Shown: positions 33,266-40,934 of the stretch, piece after piece
How the letters are laid out: every line of letters begins with the position of its first letter
How positions within the stretch are numbered: position 1 is the first letter of the stretch
Source of the DNA: Streptomyces sp. CB02414
GTDB taxonomy: Bacteria > Actinomycetota > Actinomycetes > Streptomycetales > Streptomycetaceae
Direction: 5' to 3'
NCBI RefSeq assembly: GCF_001905385.1
Contig: NZ_LIPF01000009.1
Location: 1 to 64,000 of the forward strand
DNA: 64,000 bases
Translations under genes and position numbers: made by a program
Notes under the pieces: generated by a model
Seen by the model: only the letters and a program-made list of their open reading frames with translations
Databases searched by the model: none
What the model was told of the DNA's origin: nothing

Positions 33266-34147
33266 TCAGGAGCCGTGGAAGGGCAGGCCGGCGTCGGCCA
33301 CCAGTTCCAGGTCGTCCGTCTCGTCGGCGGGCAGCAGCGTCGCCGTGCCGTCGGTGACGGGGACGATGCCGAGCTCCAGCAGTTCGGCCATGGCGGCGCT
33401 GCCCGCCATGTCACGTACCTGGAGCTGGTAGCGGGCGGTGGTGCGGTACGTGCCGCCGTTGTCGTCACCGGTGCGCTGGAGGAAGCCGGACTCGGTGAGG
33501 AAGGCGGCGGCCTTGCCGACGATGCCGGTGGTGGAGCCGGGGAGTCTGCGGGCGTCCTTGGTGGCGCCGGTCGAACTGCGTCTGGCCCAGATCCGCCAGG
33601 CGGCCTCCAGGCCGGGGGCGTCGGTGGCCGGGTCGGTGTTCTCGCCCTGTTCCTCCGCGCGTTCCTCCAGGCGACGGCAGGCCTGGCGGACGAAGGCGTC
33701 CACTCCGTTGACCGTGACGCGGCCGATGTAGCCGTCGTCGGCGAGGTCCTCGGGACGGGGGAAGGCCATGGCGGCGACGGCGAGGTGGGCGAGGCCGTGC
33801 AGGAAGCGGTCGCCGGAGTCGGTGGCGGCGCGACGCGCGTAGTCGCCCATGCGGACGGCGAACACCGAGTCCTCGGCGGCGGTGACGGCCATCCCCGCGC
33901 GCGGGGACACCTCCAGGACGACGAGCCCGAGGCCCGCGGCCACGGCGTCGGCGAGGCGGGCGAAGGGCGGGTCCTCGCGGTAGCGGCGCAGCAGGTCGGC
34001 GTACTCCTGGTCGCGGGCGGGGAGCAGCTTGGGCTGGAGGCCGAAGGCGACGAGCCGCGCCGCGTCGGCGGCGTCGGCGGGCGTGACGGCCGCGGTGGCC
34101 TGCGCGGGGCCCGCTTCCGGTTCGCTCCGGTCGACGTGCTCGGTCAC
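33266..34147 (-). CDS. MukE/MksE/JetB-like small subunit of the SMC-like module (inferred)
   Basis: 293 residues, soluble, acidic N-terminal tail then helical, with a C-terminal region of winged-helix character (GIVGKAAAFLTESGFLQRTGDDNGGTYRTTARYQLQVRDM). No catalytic motif. I do not recognise the family from sequence alone. The assignment as the kleisin-associated winged-helix subunit rests on its position between a kleisin-like gene and an SMC-like gene, its size and its predicted fold. GTG 34147 follows GAGGAG at 8 bases. It lies 65 bases upstream of the ATPase gene and 82 bases after the kleisin-like gene. Confidence 0.6.
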   Translation of the reverse strand: MTEHVDRSEPEAGPAQATAAVTPADAADAARLVAFGLQPKLLPARDQEYADLLRRYREDPPFARLADAVAAGLGLVVLEVSPRAGMAVTAAEDSVFAVRMGDYARRAATDSGDRFLHGLAHLAVAAMAFPRPEDLADDGYIGRVTVNGVDAFVRQACRRLEERAEEQGENTDPATDAPGLEAAWRIWARRSSTGATKDARRLPGSTTGIVGKAAAFLTESGFLQRTGDDNGGTYRTTARYQLQVRDMAGSAAMAELLELGIVPVTDGTATLLPADETDDLELVADAGLPFHGS

Positions 34148-34229
34148 GGTCGGTTCTCCTCGTTGTGCTGGTGCCGGCTGTGCTGGTGGTGGTGCTCTGG
34201 GGGCCCGGGGCAGGGCCGGCGGCGTGTGC

Positions 34230-35756
34230 TCATGCCGCCTCCGTGCGGTCGGCGGCCATTCCGGCCGCGTCCAGCAGCGCCGTGCCGACGACGAGGTCGG
34301 CGCCGCCGAACTCCGGGTCGTCCAGCTCGGTGCCGTCGTCCACGGCGAACAGCAGCTTGGGCTCGCCCTGCCGGTAGGCGGTGCCGACCGGCGGGCTGGC
34401 GGCGTGGACGGCCAGCAGGGCGACGAGGTAGGGGAGTTCGGGATCCTGGGCGCGGGCGTCGGCCAGCAGTCCGGACAGCCGGCGCGGTGCGTCGTGCGGC
34501 AGGTCGAGGAGCTCCATGGCGGCGGCGAGCTGCTCCTCGCTGAAGCGGCTGTCGTCCGGGGTGGCGATCAGGTCGGGTTCCGGCATCTCGGCGCCCAGGT
34601 GCTCCCGCTCCACGGGCGGGGTCAGCAGTATGTCGACGAGGTCGCCGACCCGGACGGAGACGGGGGTGCGCAGACCGGTGCCGCGGGCGAAGAAGGCGTC
34701 CGTGGCGCGGAGCGCCTGCTCCAGGGGCAGCGGCAGGACGGGGGCCACGAGGTGGCCGTACAGGTCCAGGCCCGAGGTCGTCAGGGGGGTGCCGAAGGCC
34801 TGCCGGTCCTGCTCGGCGCGGAAGAGCGGGCCTGCCTCCAGGAGACGGGACTGGAGCTGGGTGTGGCGGCGGATGCAGTCCTTGACGATGTCGACGAGCT
34901 CGGCGGCGCGGCGCTTGTGCTCGGGGTCCTCGGACTCGTCGCGGGCCTTGCGGATGTTGGTGAGGATGGCGTTCTCGTGGCGGTACCGGTCGGCGACGTG
35001 GTCCAGGGCCTCGGCGATCATGTCGGGGACGGCGGTGAGCCAGTCCACCGCGCGGACGTTGCGCCGGGTGGCGTCCAGGGCCTTGCGCAGGGTTTCCGAG
35101 TACTGCACGGTCCGGTACCGGGCCTGTTCGGCGGCGAGCTGGGCGTCGGCGAGCCGGCCGCGGCTGATCAGCACCTCCAGCTTGACCTCGGCGGCGATCT
35201 GGGCGCTGGTGACGTCGGTGTCCAGGGCGCCGACGAGGACGTTGACCGCCTCGTCGGTGGTGCGCAGGTAGACGGTGCCGCCCGGGCCGGGGACCTCTTC
35301 CAGGAGCTTGAAGTCGTAGTCGCGGCGGACGTAGGTGCCGTCCGGGCCGAAGGTGCCGTACACCGCGCGGAAGCCGCGGTCGACGCTGCCGACGTTGATC
35401 AGGTTCTCCAGGACCCAGCGGGCCACCCGCTCGTGCTCGGCGGCGGGCCGCGCCGGGGCCTGGGCGGTGACGCGCGGGATCAGCCGGGCCACGATCTGGT
35501 CGTGGTCGGCGCCCGTGTCGAAGTCCATGTTGAGCGTGACCAGGTCGATGGCGGCCAGGGCGACCTCCGCCATGCCGTACACCGAGTACTCGCCCGCGAG
35601 GTTGGCCTTGCGCGCGTCGAGGTCGTGCAGCGGCGCCGTGCAGGCGAGCGCGCGCAGCCGCCGCGCCAGTCCCTCGTCGGCGGCCGGGCCCGGTGCGGGG
35701 CGCGGCCCCGCGCTGAGCTGGGGCGGAACGCTGTCCGTCGATGCAGGCGAAGTCAC
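34230..35756 (-). CDS. MukF/MksF/JetA-like kleisin subunit of the SMC-like module (inferred)
   Basis: 508 residues. The N-terminal part is helical with winged-helix character (AEVALAAIDLVTLNMDF, VARWVLENLINVG). A long middle helical stretch (QIAAEVKLEVLISRGRLADA, QARYRTVQYSETLRKALDA, DHVADRYRHENAILTNIRKA) is what one expects of the coiled middle of a MukF-type kleisin. The end is a compact acidic domain. No enzyme motif. The GTG at 35756 is seven bases after a TAGTCT box, with no ribosome binding site, suggesting a leaderless transcript. First gene of the module. Family assignment is inference from gene order and architecture. Confidence 0.6.
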   Translation of the reverse strand: MTSPASTDSVPPQLSAGPRPAPGPAADEGLARRLRALACTAPLHDLDARKANLAGEYSVYGMAEVALAAIDLVTLNMDFDTGADHDQIVARLIPRVTAQAPARPAAEHERVARWVLENLINVGSVDRGFRAVYGTFGPDGTYVRRDYDFKLLEEVPGPGGTVYLRTTDEAVNVLVGALDTDVTSAQIAAEVKLEVLISRGRLADAQLAAEQARYRTVQYSETLRKALDATRRNVRAVDWLTAVPDMIAEALDHVADRYRHENAILTNIRKARDESEDPEHKRRAAELVDIVKDCIRRHTQLQSRLLEAGPLFRAEQDRQAFGTPLTTSGLDLYGHLVAPVLPLPLEQALRATDAFFARGTGLRTPVSVRVGDLVDILLTPPVEREHLGAEMPEPDLIATPDDSRFSEEQLAAAMELLDLPHDAPRRLSGLLADARAQDPELPYLVALLAVHAASPPVGTAYRQGEPKLLFAVDDGTELDDPEFGGADLVVGTALLDAAGMAADRTEAA

Positions 35757-35763
35757 GGTGCAC

Positions 35764-35769
35764 AGACTA
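35764..35769 (-). promoter_or_regulatory. -10 box for a probably leaderless transcript
   Basis: On the minus strand TAGTCT is followed by seven bases (GTGCACC) and then the GTG of the kleisin-like gene. TAnnnT at this distance from a start codon is the usual layout of leaderless mRNAs in actinobacteria. No good -35 was found; TTGGGT at 19 bases is the nearest. Confidence 0.45.
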
Positions 35770-35848
35770 GGTCCTCGGTCTGACAACGACCCAAACGGCA
35801 CAGATGCGCCCCGACGCGACAGGCGGCCCGGCGCGCCCGCCCCGGCAG

Positions 35849-36544
35849 CTAGCCCTCGTCCCCGACCCGCCGCAGGTAGACCTCCACGACCCGCTCCAGC
35901 GAGTTGTCGAGGTAGACGGCGAGCAGTCGCGCGGCCTGCTCGCGTTCGCCGGTCCGCAGGGTGTCGAGGAGCTCCGCGTTGCGCGCGATGTAGGGCTCGT
36001 GCAGGCGCCGCGGGTCGTCCACAACGTGGAAGGCGAGGCGCAGTTCGGCGAAGACGCTGCGCATCAGCTCGTCGGTGCGTTCGCTGCCGGCGAGGGCCAC
36101 CAGTTCCCGGTGGAAGTGGATGTTGGCCGTACCCACCCCTTTCCAGTCACCTTCGCGGGCCGAGCGGCGCCCGTCCTCGACCGCCTCGGCCAGTCCGTCC
36201 AGGGCGTACGGCGGATCTCCCAGGCCGCGGACGACGGCGCACTCGACGAGGGCCCGGGTGCGGTAGATGTCCTCGACGTCCTCCACGGTCAGGACCCGGA
36301 CGAAGACGCCCCGGTTCAGCTCGTGGACGAGCAGGCGTTCGTGCGTGAGCAGCCGGAACGACTCGCGCAGGGTGTTGCGGGAGACCCCGAGCGCACCGCC
36401 GATGCTGTCCTCCGACAAGCGGGTGCCGGGCGGGAAGTAGCCGTCGGCGATCCGGCTCCGGAGGATGTCCGAGACCCGCTCCGCGGTGCTGGTCCGCCCG
36501 AGGAGGGCGCGGTCGTCCGCCAGTCCCGTCAACTGCTCTGCCAT
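35849..36544 (-). CDS. GntR-family (FadR/FCD subfamily) transcriptional regulator
   Basis: 231 residues. The N-terminal winged helix has TSTAERVSDILRSRIADGYFPPGTRLSEDSIGGALGVSRNTLRESFRLLTHERLL. The C-terminal FCD domain is all helical with conserved metal-binding type residues (D/H in YRTRALVECAVVRG, HFHRELVALAGSERTDELM). FCD regulators usually sense organic acids. It is divergent from an MFS transporter whose promoter contains a perfect 19-base palindrome with the GntR-type GT...AC core, so it most likely represses that operon. The ATG at 36544 lacks a strong ribosome binding site. Confidence 0.92.
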   Translation of the reverse strand: MAEQLTGLADDRALLGRTSTAERVSDILRSRIADGYFPPGTRLSEDSIGGALGVSRNTLRESFRLLTHERLLVHELNRGVFVRVLTVEDVEDIYRTRALVECAVVRGLGDPPYALDGLAEAVEDGRRSAREGDWKGVGTANIHFHRELVALAGSERTDELMRSVFAELRLAFHVVDDPRRLHEPYIARNAELLDTLRTGEREQAARLLAVYLDNSLERVVEVYLRRVGDEG

Positions 36545-36588
36545 GCCCGGAATTCAATCGCAGATGCCAGGACGAAACAACAGGGGTA

Positions 36589-36618
36589 TTGAGGGATCGT
36601 TGAACGATCCCCTACGGT
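36589..36618 (+). promoter_or_regulatory. promoter of the MFS-DUF1445 operon with GntR operator in the spacer
   Basis: TTGAGG (36589-36594) and TACGGT (36613-36618) are 18 bases apart. Positions 36593-36611 form a perfect odd palindrome, GGGATCGTT-G-AACGATCCC, with the GT...AC core of GntR sites. An operator filling the spacer of a promoter is a classical repression layout. Confidence 0.7.
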
Positions 36619-36669
36619 GCCGTGAAGTGCCCAGCGCCCGATCGCCCGCCCTCCCCCTGCGAGGTGCCC

Positions 36670-37992
36670 ATGAGCACATCCCCCCCTCCCCCGCCGGCCG
36701 TGTCCGCCGAAGCCGGTTCCGGACCTGGTCAAAGCCCCTCCGACGACGGCCCGTTCGGCTGGCTGCGCGCCCTGGGACCGCGGGGCCGACGTGCCTTCGG
36801 CGGCGCGTTCGGCGGTTACGCCCTCGACTCGTACGACTACTTCACGCTGCCGCTCACCATGGTCGCGCTGTCCGCCTACTTCGGCCTGGACAGCGGTCAG
36901 ACGGGGCTGCTCACGACCGTCACACTGGTCGTCTCCGCCGTCGGCGGTGCCCTCGCGGGCGTCCTGGCGGACCGCGTCGGCCGGGTCAAGGCCCTGCTGC
37001 TCACCGTGATCACCTACGCGGTGTTCACGGTGGCCTGCGGGTTCGCGCCCAACTACGAGACGCTGCTGGTCTTCCGCGCCCTCCAGGGCCTCGGCTTCGG
37101 CGGCGAGTGGGCGGTCGGGGCGATCCTGGTCGCCGAGTACGCGAGCGCCAAGCACCGGGGGCGCACGCTCGGCGCGATCCAGAGTTCCTGGGCCGTGGGC
37201 TGGGCGCTCGCGGTGGTCGTCTACACGCTGGTCTTCTCGCTGGCCGGAGACGACCTGGCCTGGCGCGTGATGTTCTGGACGGGCGCGCTGCCCGCGCTGC
37301 TCGTGGTCTGGGTGCGGCGCAGCGTGCACGACGCGCCCAGGGCCACCGAGGTCCGTGAGCAGGGCGCGGGGAAGGGCTCGTTCGCGGCGATCTTCAGGCG
37401 GGGCACCGCGGGCACGCCGGGCCTGCTGCGCGTGACGCTCTTCGCGAGCCTGCTCTCCACCGGCGTCCAGGGCGGCTACTACACGCTCGCCACCTGGGTG
37501 CCGACGTACCTCAAGGACGAACGCGACCTGTCGGTCGTCGGCACCGGCGGCTACCTGACGTTCCTGATCTCGGGCGCCTTCATCGGCTACCTGACCGGTG
37601 GTTACCTCACCGACCGGCTGGGCCGCAGGCGCAACATCTGGCTCTTCGCCCTGCTGTCGGCGGTCTGCATCCTGACGTACGCGAACATCCCGAGCGGCGC
37701 CAACACCCTGCTCCTGATACTCGGTTTCCCGCTCGGCTTCTGCATGTCGGCGATCTTCAGCGGCTTCGGCTCGTACCTGAGCGAGCTGTACCCGACGGCG
37801 GTGCGGGGCGCGGGCCAGGGTTTCACGTACAACACCGGGCGCGCCGTGGGCGCCGTCTTCCCGACCACAGTCGGCTTCCTGGCCGACAGCTGGGGTGTGG
37901 GCGGCGCGCTGGTCTTCGGCGCCATCGGCTACGGCATCGCGGCGCTGGCCCTTCTGGGCCTGCCGGAGACACGCGGAAGGGAACTGTCGTGA
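36670..37992 (+). CDS. MFS transporter (aromatic-acid/sugar-acid or carboxylate symporter type)
   Basis: 440 residues with about 12 membrane segments. Major-facilitator signatures: GGYALDSYDYFTL in helix 1, GVLADRVGRVKALLL in loop 2-3, RALQGLGFGGEWAVG in helices 4-5 and the repeat YLTDRLGRRRNIW in loop 8-9. The D-x-(Y/F)-D pattern in helix 1 and GGEW are typical of the organic-acid:proton symporter branches. The substrate is probably a carboxylate, in line with the FCD-type regulator next door and the coupled DUF1445 gene. ATG 36670 follows GAGGTG. Its stop overlaps the next start by four bases. Confidence 0.88.
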   Translation: MSTSPPPPPAVSAEAGSGPGQSPSDDGPFGWLRALGPRGRRAFGGAFGGYALDSYDYFTLPLTMVALSAYFGLDSGQTGLLTTVTLVVSAVGGALAGVLADRVGRVKALLLTVITYAVFTVACGFAPNYETLLVFRALQGLGFGGEWAVGAILVAEYASAKHRGRTLGAIQSSWAVGWALAVVVYTLVFSLAGDDLAWRVMFWTGALPALLVVWVRRSVHDAPRATEVREQGAGKGSFAAIFRRGTAGTPGLLRVTLFASLLSTGVQGGYYTLATWVPTYLKDERDLSVVGTGGYLTFLISGAFIGYLTGGYLTDRLGRRRNIWLFALLSAVCILTYANIPSGANTLLLILGFPLGFCMSAIFSGFGSYLSELYPTAVRGAGQGFTYNTGRAVGAVFPTTVGFLADSWGVGGALVFGAIGYGIAALALLGLPETRGRELS

Positions 37993-38828
37993 CGTACTCC
38001 TCCCCGCACCCCGTGGCCGAGGACCGGCCGGTCGTCCTCGTCGACGAGCACGCGCGCGCGTGGAGCCCGAGAACGGCCCGCGCACGCTTCCGGGAAGGGC
38101 TGACCGGCCCCACTGCCGGGGTCGCGGCCGGCCACACCCAGGCCAACCTGATCTCGGTGCCCGCCGACTGGGCGTACGACATGCTGCTCTTCTGCGCCCG
38201 CAACCCGCGGCCCTGCCCCGTGCTCGACGTCACGGACGCCGGGGCATGGACCACCACGCTCGCCCAAGGCGCGGACCTGCGCACCGATCTGCCGCGCTAC
38301 CGGGTGTGGCGGGACGGCGAACTGGTGGACGAGCCGACGCACGTACGGGCGCACTGGCGCGACGACCTGGTGACTTTCCTGATCGGCTGCAGCTTCACCT
38401 TCGAGTGGGCGCTGCTCTCGGCGGGCGTTCCCGTCCGCCACGTCGAGCAGGGCCGCAACGTGCCGATGTTCGTCACCACCCGGCAGTGCCGGCCGGCCGG
38501 GCGGCTGCGCGGTCCGATGGTCGTGTCCATGCGTCCGGTGCCGCCCGCGCACCTGGACGCGGCGATCCGCGAGACCGGTCTGCTCCCGGCGGTGCACGGC
38601 AGCCCGGTGCACTGCGGTGATCCGTCGGCGCTCGGCATCGCCGGCCTGGACCGGCCGGACTTCGGCGACCCGGTGGACGCCGAGCCGGACGACATCCCGG
38701 TGTTCTGGGCGTGCGGCGTGACGCCGCAGGCCGCGGTCATGGCCTCGCGTCCGCCCTTCGCGCTCACCCACGCGCCGGGGCAGATGTTCCTCACCGACGC
38801 GCGGGACGAGCAGTACCGCGTGGTCTGA
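37989..38828 (+). CDS. YcsI/DUF1445 family protein (putative hydro-lyase or D-glutamate cyclase type)
   Basis: 279 residues. The family block is clear: FLIGCSFTFEWAL, HVEQGRNVPMF and the late FWACGVTPQAAVM with APGQMFLTD. Bacterial members are annotated as putative hydro-lyases, and the mammalian relative is a D-glutamate cyclase making 5-oxo-D-proline. The GTG start overlaps the transporter stop (GTGA), so the imported compound is probably its substrate or is one step away. The substrate is not determined. No membrane segment or signal. Confidence 0.87.
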   Translation: MTYSSPHPVAEDRPVVLVDEHARAWSPRTARARFREGLTGPTAGVAAGHTQANLISVPADWAYDMLLFCARNPRPCPVLDVTDAGAWTTTLAQGADLRTDLPRYRVWRDGELVDEPTHVRAHWRDDLVTFLIGCSFTFEWALLSAGVPVRHVEQGRNVPMFVTTRQCRPAGRLRGPMVVSMRPVPPAHLDAAIRETGLLPAVHGSPVHCGDPSALGIAGLDRPDFGDPVDAEPDDIPVFWACGVTPQAAVMASRPPFALTHAPGQMFLTDARDEQYRVV

Positions 38829-38928
38829 GTCCCGGACGCCCCCGACGGGCGCCGGAGAGGGGAGACACCGCAGAGCGGACCTCGGTCGAACGCCCGTCAG
38901 GACGTTGTTTCCCCTCACGCCGCCCCCG

Positions 38929-39777
38929 TCACGCCGCCTCCGGCCGCTCGGTCGCCGACAGGGCCGTGAGCGCGGCGGAGACCGCGGCGGACGTGCGCAG
39001 GTCGAGGCGGGCGCTCGTGCCGCGCGCGTGGTGGCGCAGTTCGTCGGCGGCCAGGGTCAGCAGTTGGGGCAGAAGGTCGGTGCAGCGCCGGGCCACCCAG
39101 CCGGTACCGGCGGTGGCCAGCCACCACAGGCTCGCCGACCTGGTGGGGGCGGGGGACTCGGCGTCGGGCGAGGGCGCGGGGCCGGTCGCGGCGCCGCGCT
39201 CGGCGAGCAGGGTGTGGAAGCGCCGGGCGAGCTGCCGGTGACCCCGCTCGCCGGGGTGCAGCCGGTCCGCGCTCCACATCGCACGGTCCGTGGTCCAGTC
39301 GCCCTCGCACGCGTGGAGGTGCACGGCCCCGTACCGGTCCGACAGCGCGTGCACCACGGCGTTGACCGCACGTTGCCGCCGGCCCAGCGGGCGGGCCAGC
39401 GCCCCCGGCAGCCCGAGCATCGTGCCGGGGTCCGGCAGGCAGGCGGTGAGCAGCAGCGCGCCCTGAGCGGTGAACGCGGCGTACACCGTGTCCAGCCGGG
39501 CCGCGACCGCGCCGACGTCGAAGGTGCGGCGCAGGGTGTCGTTGACGCCGACGACGACGGACACGACGTCGGGCCGCAGGGCGAGGCCGGCGGGCAGCTG
39601 CCGCCCGGCCACGTCGAGGGTCTGCGCCCCGCTGACGGCGAGGTTGGTGAACTCCGCGGGCTCCTCGGCCAGTCCGGCGGCGAGCAGCGCGGCCCATCCG
39701 CGCCACCCGCCCCCGACCGGGTCGCCGACGCCCTCGGTCAGCGAGTCTCCGAGGGCCACGAACCGGACGCGTCTCAT
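38929..39777 (-). CDS. SGNH/GDSL-family hydrolase (esterase/lipase-like)
   Basis: 282 residues. Block I is FVALGDSLTEGVGDP with the nucleophile Ser, block III is VVVGVNDTLRRT with the oxyanion Asn, and block V is SADRLHPGERGHR with the Asp-x-x-His dyad. No signal peptide, so it is cytoplasmic. About 90 residues after block V form a C-terminal extension of unknown role. The ATG overlaps the stop of the glycosyltransferase upstream (ATGA). As third gene of a GT-GT-SGNH operon it may deacylate or trans-acylate a glycoconjugate made by them. Confidence 0.9.
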   Translation of the reverse strand: MRRVRFVALGDSLTEGVGDPVGGGWRGWAALLAAGLAEEPAEFTNLAVSGAQTLDVAGRQLPAGLALRPDVVSVVVGVNDTLRRTFDVGAVAARLDTVYAAFTAQGALLLTACLPDPGTMLGLPGALARPLGRRQRAVNAVVHALSDRYGAVHLHACEGDWTTDRAMWSADRLHPGERGHRQLARRFHTLLAERGAATGPAPSPDAESPAPTRSASLWWLATAGTGWVARRCTDLLPQLLTLAADELRHHARGTSARLDLRTSAAVSAALTALSATERPEAA

Positions 39778-40934
39778 GACACGGTCTCCGGCAGCGCGGG
39801 GTGCGCGGGCAGCGCCGCGTCGTGCGCGGCCAGGAACGCCCGGACCGCCGCGTCCCAGCCGAAACACTCCGCACGCGCGCGTGCCGCCTCCCGTCGCGCC
39901 CCCTCCCGGCGGCCGAGGAGCAGGGCCACGGCGTCGGCGAAGCCGTCCCCGTGACCGGCGGCGACGGCACCGGCGGAGCCGATCACCTCCGGCAGCGCCG
40001 ACGACGCGCTGGCCACCACGGGCGTACCGCAGGCCATCGCCTCCAGCGCGGCCAGCCCGAAGGTCTCGGCCGGTCCGGGCGCCAGGCACACGTCGGCGGA
40101 CGCCTGGAGGGCACCGAGCAGTCCGCGGTCGGCGACGTGCCCGAGGAAGGTCACGGGCAGCCTGTGCTCCCGCGCCCGCTGTTCCAGCCGCGGACGCAAC
40201 GGGCCGTCCCCGGCCACCACCAGCACCGCCCGCTCACCCCGCCGCCGCAGCGCCGCGAGCGCGTCGAGCGCCGTGCCGGGCCGTTTCTCCACGGACAGCC
40301 GGGAGCACATCACCAGCAGGGTCTCGTCCACGCGCGCGTGCCGGGCGCGCAGCGCCGCATCGCGCAGCGCGGGGTGCCGTCCGGCCAGGTCGACGCCGAG
40401 CGGAGCGCGTACGACGTTACGGGCCCCGATGCGGACGAACTCCCGCTCGGCGAACTCCGTCGTGCACACCACGCGCGCGTAGGTGTGCGCCGTACGGAGA
40501 TTGAGGGCGTCGGCGGTGCGCCGGGCCGTCCGCTCGGGCAGGCCCCAGGTGCGCAGCACACCGTCGGCGCTCTCGTGGGAGACCATCACGGCGGGGACCC
40601 GGGCCCGCCGGGCCCACTTGCCGGTCCAGCGCAGCGTGGTGCGGTCGGAGACCTCGAGCCGGTCGGGGGCCAGTTCCTCCAGCAGCGCGGCCACCCGCCG
40701 CCGGTCGGTGAGGACGCGGTAGCCGCCGGTGCCGGGCAGCAGGTGCCCGGGGAGGGTGATGACGCGGCCCTGTTCGGTCTCCCGGTCGTCGGCGCGCTCG
40801 CCGGGGACGATGAGGACGGGGTGGTGCCCGGCGGCCCGGAAGCCCTTGCCGAGCTCGCGCAGCGCGGTGCGCAGGCCGCCGGACGCCGGGGCGACGAAGT
40901 TCGCGAGCCGGACGATCCGCAGTGCGCCGCTCAT
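39774..40934 (-). CDS. family 4 glycosyltransferase
   Basis: 386 residues, GT-B fold. N-terminal acceptor domain with RLANFVAPASGGLRTALRELG. The C-terminal nucleotide-sugar domain has CSRLSVEKRP, VVAGDGPLRP and the E-x7-E motif in PAETFGLAALEAMACGTPVV. The retaining GT4 type commonly transfers mannose or glucose to lipid or glycan acceptors. The Gly-rich SGGLRTAL loop binds the donor phosphate. Both ends overlap neighbours by four bases, so it is translated together with the other glycosyltransferase and the SGNH hydrolase. Donor and acceptor cannot be read from sequence. Confidence 0.9.
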   Translation of the reverse strand: MSGALRIVRLANFVAPASGGLRTALRELGKGFRAAGHHPVLIVPGERADDRETEQGRVITLPGHLLPGTGGYRVLTDRRRVAALLEELAPDRLEVSDRTTLRWTGKWARRARVPAVMVSHESADGVLRTWGLPERTARRTADALNLRTAHTYARVVCTTEFAEREFVRIGARNVVRAPLGVDLAGRHPALRDAALRARHARVDETLLVMCSRLSVEKRPGTALDALAALRRRGERAVLVVAGDGPLRPRLEQRAREHRLPVTFLGHVADRGLLGALQASADVCLAPGPAETFGLAALEAMACGTPVVASASSALPEVIGSAGAVAAGHGDGFADAVALLLGRREGARREAARARAECFGWDAAVRAFLAAHDAALPAHPALPETVS

